Shown here piece by piece: positions 31,647 to 40,240 of a stretch of DNA of 64,000 nt. The stretch is from the NCBI RefSeq assembly GCF_030295955.1, contig NZ_AP027363.1, positions 2,046,001 to 2,110,000 on the forward strand. The letters run 5' to 3'. The stretch is from Thalassotalea agarivorans (lineage in GTDB: Bacteria > Pseudomonadota > Gammaproteobacteria > Enterobacterales > Alteromonadaceae). The position numbers were made by a program, and so were the translations under genes. Below the pieces are notes generated by a model. The model was given only the letters and a program-made list of their open reading frames with translations. It did no database searches and was not told where the DNA came from. Numbering within the stretch: the stretch's first letter is position 1; every line of letters starts with the position of its first letter.

Positions 31647-33014
31647 TTAATGAAGGTGTAAATGCTGATACTTTTCACGGTACCGAGCAATTAAAAACAA
31701 AGCGATTAAGGCAGGAATAACTGTGCCAAGAGAAAGTATAATCTTCATGCAATACAGTGCGTCTAGTGGTTGAGCGGCTCCTAAATTAGCATCAAAACCA
31801 ATACCATTTAAACTCAAGCCTGTTATTAGTAATGCAAACACAATCGAAAAGGTTAAAACCATATGATGCAGCGCTGCAAAACCACCCGCTCTGCCTGTAG
31901 TTTTATGCTTTTCGTCATTGTCACTGGCCTGGGCTATTAACGCAGGAATGATAATCGTCATTGAACTCCAAATGGCAGAACAAAAAATGGGGTCTAAGAT
32001 AATTAACCAAGTATTGCCTTTTTCGTAAATGAACCATTTTACAATGCCGCCGATAGCGGTTAATACAAAGATAACTTGTAAGGCATTTAACTTGCCATAG
32101 CGACGAGATAGCAGCGAAACGATAGGGATGTAGATTGCCGCCGAAATAGCATAGGCGGTAGATAATACAGCTTTCCATACCGTGCCCTGTGCAATATCAC
32201 CTTCAAACATAAGATAGACTAGCACATAGTAGTCCATTTTAGCGGCATAAGCAGCAATACCGACTTGCAGAAAGATGATAAGACATACAAGTTTCATCAG
32301 AGGGACTTCTATGATTTGCTTAAACGTAGTGAGCATTGATGTTTTAATGTCGTCACTTTTGTTCAAGTCTACTTTTCTATCCGGAATAACTAAGGCAGGA
32401 ATGATACCCATGAGGGTAATAATAAATATAGCTACAGACCATCCAACAACTTTTACACCCAAGTAAATACTGCCAAACAAAGCGAGTGCAGCCAACGGGT
32501 AAAGCCACTGGCTAGAAAAAGAGGCCAGTTTGATAAAATAACTATTGATTTCCATGACCTTGATGCGTTGCTCATGGTCAGACGTAATTTCATAACTCAG
32601 CGAAGTTAACGGCACATTGTAGAAACACACACAACAATGAAAGAGCACAGATAAGCACAAAAAATAAGAAAATTGACTGGTTGACGTCCAATCCTGAGGA
32701 ACCATCCATATTAAGCCAAACAGCACAGCAGATAAGATAGCAAAGGCAAAAATAAACGGTTTACGTCTACCGAAGCGGCTTTCACAATTATCAGAAAGTT
32801 TACCCACTACAGGTGATAATATAGTAGATACAAAGAGTGGCACCATAAGGGCGAAATTAAACAGTACAGGGTCGACGCCAAGCGTCATTTGATAAAATGG
32901 GATGGCAAGAATTTCGGCCGCCTTCTCCATATAAAACAACGCAAATATACCGCAGCCTAAAGCTAGCTTTTGCTTAAGAGACGGTATCGCTGTTGTTTCT
33001 GTGGTATTGCTCAA
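31647..33014 (-). CDS. GPH-family (MFS) sugar:cation symporter
   Basis: A 455-aa inner-membrane transporter with about 12 membrane segments. The loop GKLSDNCESRFGRRKPFIF is the signature of the glycoside-pentoside-hexuronide:cation symporter family (MelB-like). It would import the mono- or disaccharides released in the periplasm by the PUL enzymes. It lies 22 bp after the lacI stop and is probably cotranscribed with it. The sugar is unknown. No cytoplasmic glycosidase or catabolic enzyme lies beside it, so the imported sugar must be processed by genes elsewhere. Confidence 0.9.
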   Translation of the reverse strand: MSNTTETTAIPSLKQKLALGCGIFALFYMEKAAEILAIPFYQMTLGVDPVLFNFALMVPLFVSTILSPVVGKLSDNCESRFGRRKPFIFAFAILSAVLFGLIWMVPQDWTSTSQFSYFLCLSVLFHCCVCFYNVPLTSLSYEITSDHEQRIKVMEINSYFIKLASFSSQWLYPLAALALFGSIYLGVKVVGWSVAIFIITLMGIIPALVIPDRKVDLNKSDDIKTSMLTTFKQIIEVPLMKLVCLIIFLQVGIAAYAAKMDYYVLVYLMFEGDIAQGTVWKAVLSTAYAISAAIYIPIVSLLSRRYGKLNALQVIFVLTAIGGIVKWFIYEKGNTWLIILDPIFCSAIWSSMTIIIPALIAQASDNDEKHKTTGRAGGFAALHHMVLTFSIVFALLITGLSLNGIGFDANLGAAQPLDALYCMKIILSLGTVIPALIALFLIARYREKYQHLHLH

Positions 33015-33036
33015 TCTGTTCTGGTCTTTTTTTGGA

Positions 33037-34041
33037 TCAAGCCAGCTTGATCACAGAATCGCGCGTGACTAAATGCGGAATAAACAAATGTGTTCTTCCC
33101 GCTTCCTTTTGATTTTCCGATAGTTCTATCGCTAAGTTTGCTGCGTATTGCGCCATTTCTTCAATCGGGTAATGCATCGTTGTTAACTGCGGCAAACAAG
33201 CCTTTGCAATCAATAAATCATCAAAACCAATAACTGACACATCTTCTGGCACTTTTAATCCATTGGCGCTAAGCTCATGTACTGCACCTACCGCCATATT
33301 GTCGTTATATACAAGCAATGCAGAAAACGTATGTTTGCGCGCAAGTAACGCTTTAACAGCACCTCTACCACCATCCATATCAGCAGTTTGCGCACCGACC
33401 AGTAGGTCTTCATTTAGCGGAAACCCTGCTGTTGAAAGTGCTGTTCGAATACCTTCTAACCTAACGATTGCATCTGGGTTTTGATCTTCACGGGTGACAA
33501 CAGCAATGTTCTCATGGCCATTAGCTAGTAAAAATTTGGTTGCTTCTTGCGCACCTAAATTATTATCCAACCATACGCAGCGATGTGCTAGCTGTGGAAT
33601 CAAACGATTGATAAATACCAAACCAGGGATTTTTTCAGCTAACTCTATCAACTGTTCGTTTGAGCAATGAATACTATGAAAGACGATTGCGGTACAACGA
33701 TGTTGCAATAATGAATCAATAGCATCTAATTCCGCTTGTTCGTCGGCTAACGCATTACTAATGAGGACTTTAAAATGATTATCTTTAGTAGATTCTTCTG
33801 CCCCGCGTGCCAGCGCACCGAAAAAAGGCATGGAAACTTGCGGAATAACGATACCAAGAGAGTCTGATTTTTTACTGACCAAAGCTTGCGCATTAATATT
33901 AGGTTTATACCCTAAGTCATCGATGACCTTTTGCACTCTAGCACGGCATGCTTTGCCAACCTTGCCTTGTTTTCTCACTACGCGAGATACGGTTGAAGTA
34001 GATACGCCAGCAACGCGGGCAACGTCCTTAATAGTTACCAT
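33037..34041 (-). CDS. LacI-family transcriptional regulator
   Basis: A 334-aa regulator with the N-terminal helix-turn-helix MVTIKDVARVAGVSTSTVSR and a periplasmic-binding-protein-like effector domain (about 60-330). The frame is open to 34077, but AAGGA before the ATG at 34041 and the canonical LacI start MVTIKDVA fix 34041. It is the only transcription factor in the PUL. A palindrome of the pattern found before all other PUL units lies 78 bp upstream, so autoregulation is likely. By family knowledge it would repress until a sugar released from the polysaccharide binds; the inducer is unknown. Confidence 0.93.
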   Translation of the reverse strand: MVTIKDVARVAGVSTSTVSRVVRKQGKVGKACRARVQKVIDDLGYKPNINAQALVSKKSDSLGIVIPQVSMPFFGALARGAEESTKDNHFKVLISNALADEQAELDAIDSLLQHRCTAIVFHSIHCSNEQLIELAEKIPGLVFINRLIPQLAHRCVWLDNNLGAQEATKFLLANGHENIAVVTREDQNPDAIVRLEGIRTALSTAGFPLNEDLLVGAQTADMDGGRGAVKALLARKHTFSALLVYNDNMAVGAVHELSANGLKVPEDVSVIGFDDLLIAKACLPQLTTMHYPIEEMAQYAANLAIELSENQKEAGRTHLFIPHLVTRDSVIKLA

Positions 34042-34118
34042 AAGTTTTCCTTGAATGCCCGAGACAAGCTCAAACAATTAAATGATTAAAGCCCTGATGA
34101 TTATAGGGAAATTAATAA

Positions 34119-34132
34119 TGTCAACGTTACCA
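34119..34132. promoter_or_regulatory. Predicted LacI-family operator, lacI-transporter
   Basis: TGTCAACGTTACCA, centred on AACGTT, lies 78 bp upstream of the lacI start codon. It suggests that the regulator controls its own gene and the sugar symporter. Confidence 0.65.
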
Positions 34133-34211
34133 TTATTATTTCCCTTTTACCAGCCATGATAGCTCTTTAAATGCTTTATACCACTAAAGTACCAAGGCTA
34201 AGACAACCCAG

Positions 34212-36683
34212 TTATTTGCTACTTGATATAACGACTGTATCTTGTGATAAGTCTTTACTTTTCACGGTGACAACTATGTCACCGGGCATGTCAGTTGTCT
34301 GAATCAAGGCAAGGGCTTTACCCATAAACGCTTTTCTATTTCTAGCTTTATGAGGTTCAAGATCGAGTATGTCACCATTTTCAACACCTAGCAGGGTTGC
34401 AGGACCACTGACTTCAATTTCAAATCGATGATCGGCTTCTGGCAACATCACACCTTTTTCATCAACAATTTCTAAGGTTAAACGTACAATGTCACGTTGA
34501 TTAGCCGTTACACTCTCTCTGTTTGCAGTTATCGACACAGCATGCGCTTTCTGCGCTGTATTTAACGCCTTTGTTACTATCGTTTTGCCGTTGCTCTTCG
34601 CCACAACTTTAAGTTCACCTGGCTGATAAGGCACCAACCAAACCAGTTGCATATCGTCAGTCATAGTTTTCTCGCCCAACGATTCACCATTTAAAAACAG
34701 CTCTGCCGATTGTTGATTGGTGTATACAACAACGGGGATTACCGTGCCCTCTTTACCGTGATGTGTCCAATGCGGGTCTAGGTGGACCATTGGCTCAGTC
34801 GACCATTGACTTTGATACAGGTAGTAAGGCCCTTTTTCAAAACCTGCCAAATCAATGACACCAAAGTTCGCCGTTCTTGCTGGCCAGCCAAATGATTCAC
34901 CTAAGTAATCAAATGCTGTCCACCGAAACGTACCCAATAGATAAGGCAACTTGCGCGCTAGTTTAATTTCATCACGAATTGGCATTCTTACCACAGAGTT
35001 ATCAAACGATGAACCATACGCCGTTGGTACATCCGGAAAGACTTCGTTTTCCGTTAAATTTGGAATTTTATATACTTTGCTTTTAATACGATTCCATTTT
35101 TTCATTGGCTCGTGCTTTTCCCACGGCGCAGGAAAATCGCGTACTCGGTAGCTAGTTTTTGTTCTGTAAACACCTCTGGTATGAATGGTATGCGTCATTT
35201 CGGTACCAATTACAGGCGTATTAGGGTTTTTACGATGGAATTTTTGAATCGCCCCTTTAAACTCGCCATGGCCATTGAAACCAGCAATGGTTAAGTGCCC
35301 GCCTGCATAACCTCTACCTTGAGTGATAGGTCTTGTATCATCTATAGACTTAGCAAAATCCACCATAATTTTTTGTTGCTCTGGCGTATAGTTAGGTACT
35401 TCGTTTCCTACCGACCACATAATGATACTTGGATGGTTACGATCGCGACGCATAAAGTCGGTTAAATCTTTTTGCCACCATTTATCAAAATATAAACCAT
35501 AGTCATATTTCGCTTTTGCTTGCCACCAACCATCAAATGCTTCATTCATTACCATAAAGCCCATTTCATCAGCCATACGATAGAACTCAGGAGAAAATGG
35601 GTTATGCGTTGTTCTAATGGCATTAACACCCATTTCTTTTAACATTTTCAGGCGGTATTCAAGCTCATCTTCAGGTACGGCAGCGCCTACTGGACCAGCA
35701 TCGTGATGCATGCTTATGCCTTGCAACTCGACTGCTTGACCATTTAACAAGAACCCTTTGTCCGCCGTAAATTCTATACTTCTAAAACCTGTTTTTGTTC
35801 GTTTAAGATCAACAATATTGTCACCACTTAATACGGTGGATTGCACTGTATACAAGTAAGGTGAATTAGGAGACCACAATTGTGGAACTTGAACCGTGGT
35901 TAGTTGCTCAACTGTTTCTGTTTTGCCAGCAGCAACAATAATATCAGATGACGTTGAAGCAACTCTGCGATGCTCAGCATCTAATACATCCGTCTGCAGA
36001 ACAAAGCGTTGGTTTTTATCGCTGTCATTAAAAATTTCGGTAGACACATTCACCGCCGCAGATTCTTTATCTACGTTTTCACTTCTAACAAAAACACCAT
36101 CTTTAGGAATATGAATTTTGTTAACCGTAGTGAGCCATACATGTCTATAAATACCAGAGCCCGTATACCAACGGCCGCTCGGTGCTAAGCTATTATCTAC
36201 CTTAACGGCAATTATATTGTCGCCCTGTACAAGATAGTCTGAAATGTCATAGCTAAAACTTATGTAACCATAAGGACGCTTACCCAAATAGTGACCATTT
36301 ATCCAAACTTCACTATTCATATAGACGCCATCAAACTCTATAAATACCGCCTTGTCTTGCCATTGAGATTGCCACTCTATGTGTTTGCGATACCAACCAG
36401 TACCCGTTGGCAAAAAGCCCCCCGCAATCCCTGCAGGATGATTTTCATCATATTTTCCTTCTATTGACCAATCGTGCGGTAAGTTAAGTTGTCGCCATTC
36501 GCTATCATCATATTTAGGTAAATTCGCGTTTTCTGCGTCACCTAATTTGAACTTCCAATCAAAATCGATATTTGATTTCGTGCGAACAGTTTCAGAGTCA
36601 ATAAAAGTTGATTTACTTGTAGCTTGGAGTGGCAACGTTACCACTAAAAGAAAAAAAAGCTTTACGATGATTTTATTAAACAT
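34212..36683 (-). CDS. Exported GH2 glycosidase, probable beta-galactosidase
   Basis: An 823-aa GH2 enzyme with a signal peptide (about 1-23), sugar-binding domain (LPHDWSIEG, TGTGWYRK), Ig-like domain, TIM barrel and C-terminal Ig-like domains. The acid/base is E428 in MWSVGNEV and the nucleophile E495 in VIGTEMTH. It has the same architecture as 25883-28378 but is clearly diverged. It lies between the receptor gene (which ends in its own terminator) and lacI, so it should have its own promoter. The best-matching operator of the window lies inside its signal-peptide codons. It is expected to act on desulfated oligosaccharides in the periplasm. Confidence 0.92.
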   Translation of the reverse strand: MFNKIIVKLFFLLVVTLPLQATSKSTFIDSETVRTKSNIDFDWKFKLGDAENANLPKYDDSEWRQLNLPHDWSIEGKYDENHPAGIAGGFLPTGTGWYRKHIEWQSQWQDKAVFIEFDGVYMNSEVWINGHYLGKRPYGYISFSYDISDYLVQGDNIIAVKVDNSLAPSGRWYTGSGIYRHVWLTTVNKIHIPKDGVFVRSENVDKESAAVNVSTEIFNDSDKNQRFVLQTDVLDAEHRRVASTSSDIIVAAGKTETVEQLTTVQVPQLWSPNSPYLYTVQSTVLSGDNIVDLKRTKTGFRSIEFTADKGFLLNGQAVELQGISMHHDAGPVGAAVPEDELEYRLKMLKEMGVNAIRTTHNPFSPEFYRMADEMGFMVMNEAFDGWWQAKAKYDYGLYFDKWWQKDLTDFMRRDRNHPSIIMWSVGNEVPNYTPEQQKIMVDFAKSIDDTRPITQGRGYAGGHLTIAGFNGHGEFKGAIQKFHRKNPNTPVIGTEMTHTIHTRGVYRTKTSYRVRDFPAPWEKHEPMKKWNRIKSKVYKIPNLTENEVFPDVPTAYGSSFDNSVVRMPIRDEIKLARKLPYLLGTFRWTAFDYLGESFGWPARTANFGVIDLAGFEKGPYYLYQSQWSTEPMVHLDPHWTHHGKEGTVIPVVVYTNQQSAELFLNGESLGEKTMTDDMQLVWLVPYQPGELKVVAKSNGKTIVTKALNTAQKAHAVSITANRESVTANQRDIVRLTLEIVDEKGVMLPEADHRFEIEVSGPATLLGVENGDILDLEPHKARNRKAFMGKALALIQTTDMPGDIVVTVKSKDLSQDTVVISSSK
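36630..36643. promoter_or_regulatory. Predicted LacI-family operator inside GH2 codons 13-18
   Basis: TGGCAACGTTACCA, extended by A and T to an 18-bp near-perfect palindrome (36628-36645). It lies 38-55 bp inside the GH2 coding region and encodes part of the signal peptide (VVTLPL). Binding here could act as a roadblock or loop with another site. Confidence 0.7.
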
Positions 36684-36810
36684 ATTTCATTCTTATTTGC
36701 TGTTATTTGCAGGTACTGCGATAAATCGAAATACCCGATTGTGTAGCAATTTACTGCGTTGGTAACTGACGTATACCAAGAAAAGGGCCTTAAAAAAGCT
36801 CTAGAGAAAA

Positions 36811-36824
36811 CGGGAACATTCTAA
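36811..36824. promoter_or_regulatory. Weak operator-like site upstream of GH2 34212-36683
   Basis: CGGGAACATTCTAA differs from the AACGTT core by one base. It lies 128 bp upstream of the GH2 start and about 180 bp from the intragenic copy, so it could be an auxiliary site. Weak evidence on its own. Confidence 0.3.
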
Positions 36825-36842
36825 AGAGCTTGAAGATAAAAC

Positions 36843-36864
36843 CGGTGGGAAATTATTCCCACCG
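36843..36864 (-). terminator. Rho-independent terminator after the TonB-dependent receptor gene
   Basis: CGGTGGGAA and TTCCCACCG form a perfect 9-bp stem with a 4-nt loop, followed on the minus strand by GGTTTTAT. It lies 13 bp past the receptor stop codon. Confidence 0.85.
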
Positions 36865-36876
36865 AGTCATTTCGCG

Positions 36877-39822
36877 TTAGAAATTAACGCGTACACCAGC
36901 ATAGTAGCTAATACCACGAGCACTTTGTTGGGCAACAAAATCTGTTGCAGCAAAGCCTAGATGGTCACCTGATAGATACCCTTTAGTTTGAGTTTCATCA
37001 AGTAAGTTACTTGCTTGGGCAAAGACAGTAACGCTTGGAATAATCTTGTATCGAATATTCATGCTCAAGTTTTTACTTGGCCATTGCGTAAAGTAGCTTT
37101 GTCCGTCACGCGTTGCTTGGTAGCTTTGTTGGTTCAAGTTAATACGTGCAGAGAAACTTTTGCCAATATCATAAGTTAACGCAACGTTATAGGTGCTATC
37201 GATCCAACCTAAAGGTTGATACCAAATTTCCGTAGGGATGGTTAATGGGTTGTCGCCTGGGTTACGAATATTGTAATCCTGATGAGCACCATGGAAAAAG
37301 TCCATGTAGTTACCCGATAACGCTAGACCTTTAAGATAATCTGAAATAAAACCTAGATCTTGACGGAAAGAGAATTCCCAACCTTTAACATTACCGCCTT
37401 CGCCTTTAACCTCAGAGGTAACCGGCATAGAAATTGGGTAGCCTTCGCTATCCACTGCACCCTCTACAGGAATATAGTTAGCACCCGTTTGATACAAACC
37501 ATCTAAATCTTTATAGAATCCTGCAATCGCATAGTAATCCCACTGTGTAGGATAGTATTCAAATGAGACATCTACTTGATTTGAGATAATAGGATCTAAG
37601 TATGGGTTACCTGCATCGGCAAGCGTCTTAGATTGCAAATTAACTTCAGTATCGAATTCTTGGTCACTGTTACTTTTCAGTTTCAATGCATTGTTCACAT
37701 CACCCAAACTTGGACGAATCATTGCTTGACCAGCACCAATTCTAATAAAGAATTCATCTGCAGGAATGATGTTCACATTAAGCGATGGTAATACGCCTGA
37801 ATAGTCGTGCGTACTAGTAACAAAGTCAGCACCTTCACCAACTATTAGCTGGAATGTACCAGGAATTGGTTCCCCTGTTTCATCGTTGATTTTTTCTTGA
37901 ACGATGAATTCACTTTGGTAACTTGTTGATTCAAGCTCTGTTGAGTAATAGCGTAAACCGAATGTACCGTTGTAGTAGTCACCTGCGAAGGCGAGTTGTA
38001 CATAGGCTGCATCAGTATTTTCTTCCAACTCATAGCTTGCGAATCTATCTTCGTCAGAAATTGTTCTGTTAGCAAAAAATTCAGGCATTGAACCAATGAT
38101 GTCACCAACATCTACATAGTATAAATCACTAAAGCCCTGAATATACTCAAGCTTTCTGTAGTTCTCGTCTTTCAGCTTGGTCGCTAACGCGTTGAAGTCG
38201 AGGTGACCAAACGCATCTGCCCATTCTTCATCCGTCATCGTACGGTTTTTAGGGTTCTTACTATACTTTTCGCTATCATCAAGATGATCTTTTGTGTTTT
38301 GAGAACGTCTATAACCAAATTTAATCTGATGTAGTGGTCCTAAATCGACATCCCAGATAAAGTCTAACTTAACCGCTGATACCGCGCTTTCCATGAAGTT
38401 TTGGCTATTATTAACACTATGAAAATCAAAGTTGCTTGGATCGCCCAAGTTGTTTTCCAAAATACGTTGATTGATAGCATTACGATCCGGATCATAGGCT
38501 GTACCAGTAAAGTCAGCACCCAAATAGTAAAGGCCATAGTTTGACGTATTAGCGTCAAACGCAATGTAATGATCAGCCGCGTCGTCTATGTTACCTGACG
38601 CGGTTCTGTAACTGTAAAAACGATCTGCCGCCGAGTGCGCAATATCAAGCTCGGCTCTAAAGTCTTCCGTAATTTGATAGGCAAAGTTGATACCAAACAC
38701 ATCCGTTTTATCGTTATTTAGAACGCTGCCGTCCCACTTACCCATACCACCGCCAGGCTTGCGAACAACACCACTCATTAAAAAGTTATCGTCTGATACG
38801 TCAACTTCGTCTTGAGGCACTAACCAATCAACGCCCCAAAAGGTTGGAACCGATAAGGTAAGTACATTTTGTTTATAATCGTATTCAGACGTTAGGTAGT
38901 CAGCAGAAATTAACAAATCATCAGTTAATTGCCACTGCGCAGCTGCAAAGATAGCATCTTGTTCAATGGTAAATTTCTTTGAGTTCAATACCGATGCTGT
39001 ACTTGCGTATTCACCAACTCCATCACCATTTCTGTCTGGTAACCATGCATGATTACCAACCACTTTATCGCCATTTTTGATGCCTTCTAGGTAACGAATG
39101 TCATCACGAAATGCTGCGCCGACAGAAAAAGCAAAATCATCACCGATATGCTGGCTAATCATACCATCGATATTGGTACCATATTTGTCGCCTTCGGTAA
39201 TATCTTTGTACAAAGAGTTACTGTTAACTGTTGCTGAGAACGTTCTCACATTCTTGTCAACTTCCAGAGGTTTAAACGTCTCCATGTTTACATGACCAGA
39301 GATACCACCTTCTAAACCATCTGCCCTAGCTGTCTTGTATACTTGTGCTCTACGAATACTTGCTGATGGATACAAACTTAAGTTAACTGAGCGAGAACCG
39401 AATGAACTTACTACCTCACGGTTATTTAATGTGGTTAACGTATATGCACCACCCATACCACGAACAGAAACGGTATTACTACGGCCGTTATCTTGGTTAC
39501 CTGTTACACCTGTCAAACGCTCTAACGATTCGGCGATACTTTGGTCAGGCAACACACCAATTTCTTCAGCTGATAAGTTGTCAGAAATGCTATTTGCAAA
39601 CTTTTTCATGTTGATGGCCGCAACTTCACTTGAACGCATACCACCTACAGTAATGACTTCAATTTCAGCTTTCTTTTTTTCAGCTTCTTTAGCAGCTTCT
39701 TTTTCTTTTGCCGATTGAGGCTTTTGGATTTCAGCTTCTTCTGATTCTGCAGCGAACGCAATCGATGGTAATTGCACAGATAATGCCGCTAAGAGAGCTA
39801 AACTAATTTTGGACTTGTTCAT
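36877..39822 (-). CDS. TonB-dependent outer-membrane receptor for (sulfated) oligosaccharides
   Basis: A 981-aa receptor. A signal peptide (about 1-24, ending SIAFA) is followed by a charged Glu/Lys/Ala linker, a TonB-box-like IEVITVGG, a plug domain (about 60-190; SVRGMGGAYTLTTLNNREV) and a large beta barrel ending in aromatic F. The longest frame begins at 39909, but the signal peptide and GGGGA before the ATG at 39822 fix that start. It belongs to the large marine receptors annotated as TonB-dependent receptor, carbohydrate type. It has its own terminator and an operator about 100 bp upstream, and is divergent from sulfatase 40241-42145. No SusD-like partner is present, as usual in gammaproteobacteria. 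Confidence 0.94.
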   Translation of the reverse strand: MNKSKISLALLAALSVQLPSIAFAAESEEAEIQKPQSAKEKEAAKEAEKKKAEIEVITVGGMRSSEVAAINMKKFANSISDNLSAEEIGVLPDQSIAESLERLTGVTGNQDNGRSNTVSVRGMGGAYTLTTLNNREVVSSFGSRSVNLSLYPSASIRRAQVYKTARADGLEGGISGHVNMETFKPLEVDKNVRTFSATVNSNSLYKDITEGDKYGTNIDGMISQHIGDDFAFSVGAAFRDDIRYLEGIKNGDKVVGNHAWLPDRNGDGVGEYASTASVLNSKKFTIEQDAIFAAAQWQLTDDLLISADYLTSEYDYKQNVLTLSVPTFWGVDWLVPQDEVDVSDDNFLMSGVVRKPGGGMGKWDGSVLNNDKTDVFGINFAYQITEDFRAELDIAHSAADRFYSYRTASGNIDDAADHYIAFDANTSNYGLYYLGADFTGTAYDPDRNAINQRILENNLGDPSNFDFHSVNNSQNFMESAVSAVKLDFIWDVDLGPLHQIKFGYRRSQNTKDHLDDSEKYSKNPKNRTMTDEEWADAFGHLDFNALATKLKDENYRKLEYIQGFSDLYYVDVGDIIGSMPEFFANRTISDEDRFASYELEENTDAAYVQLAFAGDYYNGTFGLRYYSTELESTSYQSEFIVQEKINDETGEPIPGTFQLIVGEGADFVTSTHDYSGVLPSLNVNIIPADEFFIRIGAGQAMIRPSLGDVNNALKLKSNSDQEFDTEVNLQSKTLADAGNPYLDPIISNQVDVSFEYYPTQWDYYAIAGFYKDLDGLYQTGANYIPVEGAVDSEGYPISMPVTSEVKGEGGNVKGWEFSFRQDLGFISDYLKGLALSGNYMDFFHGAHQDYNIRNPGDNPLTIPTEIWYQPLGWIDSTYNVALTYDIGKSFSARINLNQQSYQATRDGQSYFTQWPSKNLSMNIRYKIIPSVTVFAQASNLLDETQTKGYLSGDHLGFAATDFVAQQSARGISYYAGVRVNF

Positions 39823-39922
39823 AATTCCCCGCCAGGTTTCGTCACATATACTTATTGTTTTTGAGTTTTGATTTATTCTTGTAAATATTTCCTGCGATCG
39901 TAAAAGCATCCACTTCTACTAG

Positions 39923-39936
39923 GGACAACGTTACCA
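39923..39936. promoter_or_regulatory. Predicted LacI-family operator, receptor promoter
   Basis: GGACAACGTTACCA, centred on AACGTT, lies 101 bp upstream of the receptor start codon in the 418-bp divergent region 39823-40240. Apart from this site and the one at 40090, that AT-rich region shows nothing else recognisable. Confidence 0.65.
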
Positions 39937-40089
39937 CCTGAATAATAAACATTCAACAATGTTTATCGATAAATCTCATTTATTCTAGTTTGCACACTAT
40001 GTAATAGCATCTAATTTACAACTTAAGTTGTTGTTTTTATATGTTTTTATTTAGCCAATTTAAAAACATTAAAAAAATTCAAAATTTTA

Positions 40090-40103
40090 GGATAACGTTT
40101 TTC
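40090..40103. promoter_or_regulatory. Predicted LacI-family operator, sulfatase 40241 promoter
   Basis: GGATAACGTTTTTC, centred on AACGTT, lies 138 bp upstream of the sulfatase start and 167 bp from the receptor-side copy. The pair would allow both divergent genes to be controlled together. Confidence 0.6.
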
Positions 40104-40240
40104 CTATTGTTGTGATAATGTTGAAAATAAGATACACAAACAAAGCAAGCAAACCATTCGCTTTTGCACCGTTTTATTTAGTACTTAACTGGCAAATGAT
40201 AAGTACATAAGCACATAACTAGATATTTAGGCATCACCAC

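Noticed and set aside
39335-39718. 127-codon plus-strand ORF opposite the receptor gene
   Set aside because: Antisense to the plug-domain codons of the TonB-dependent receptor; composition and lack of domains mark it as a shadow.
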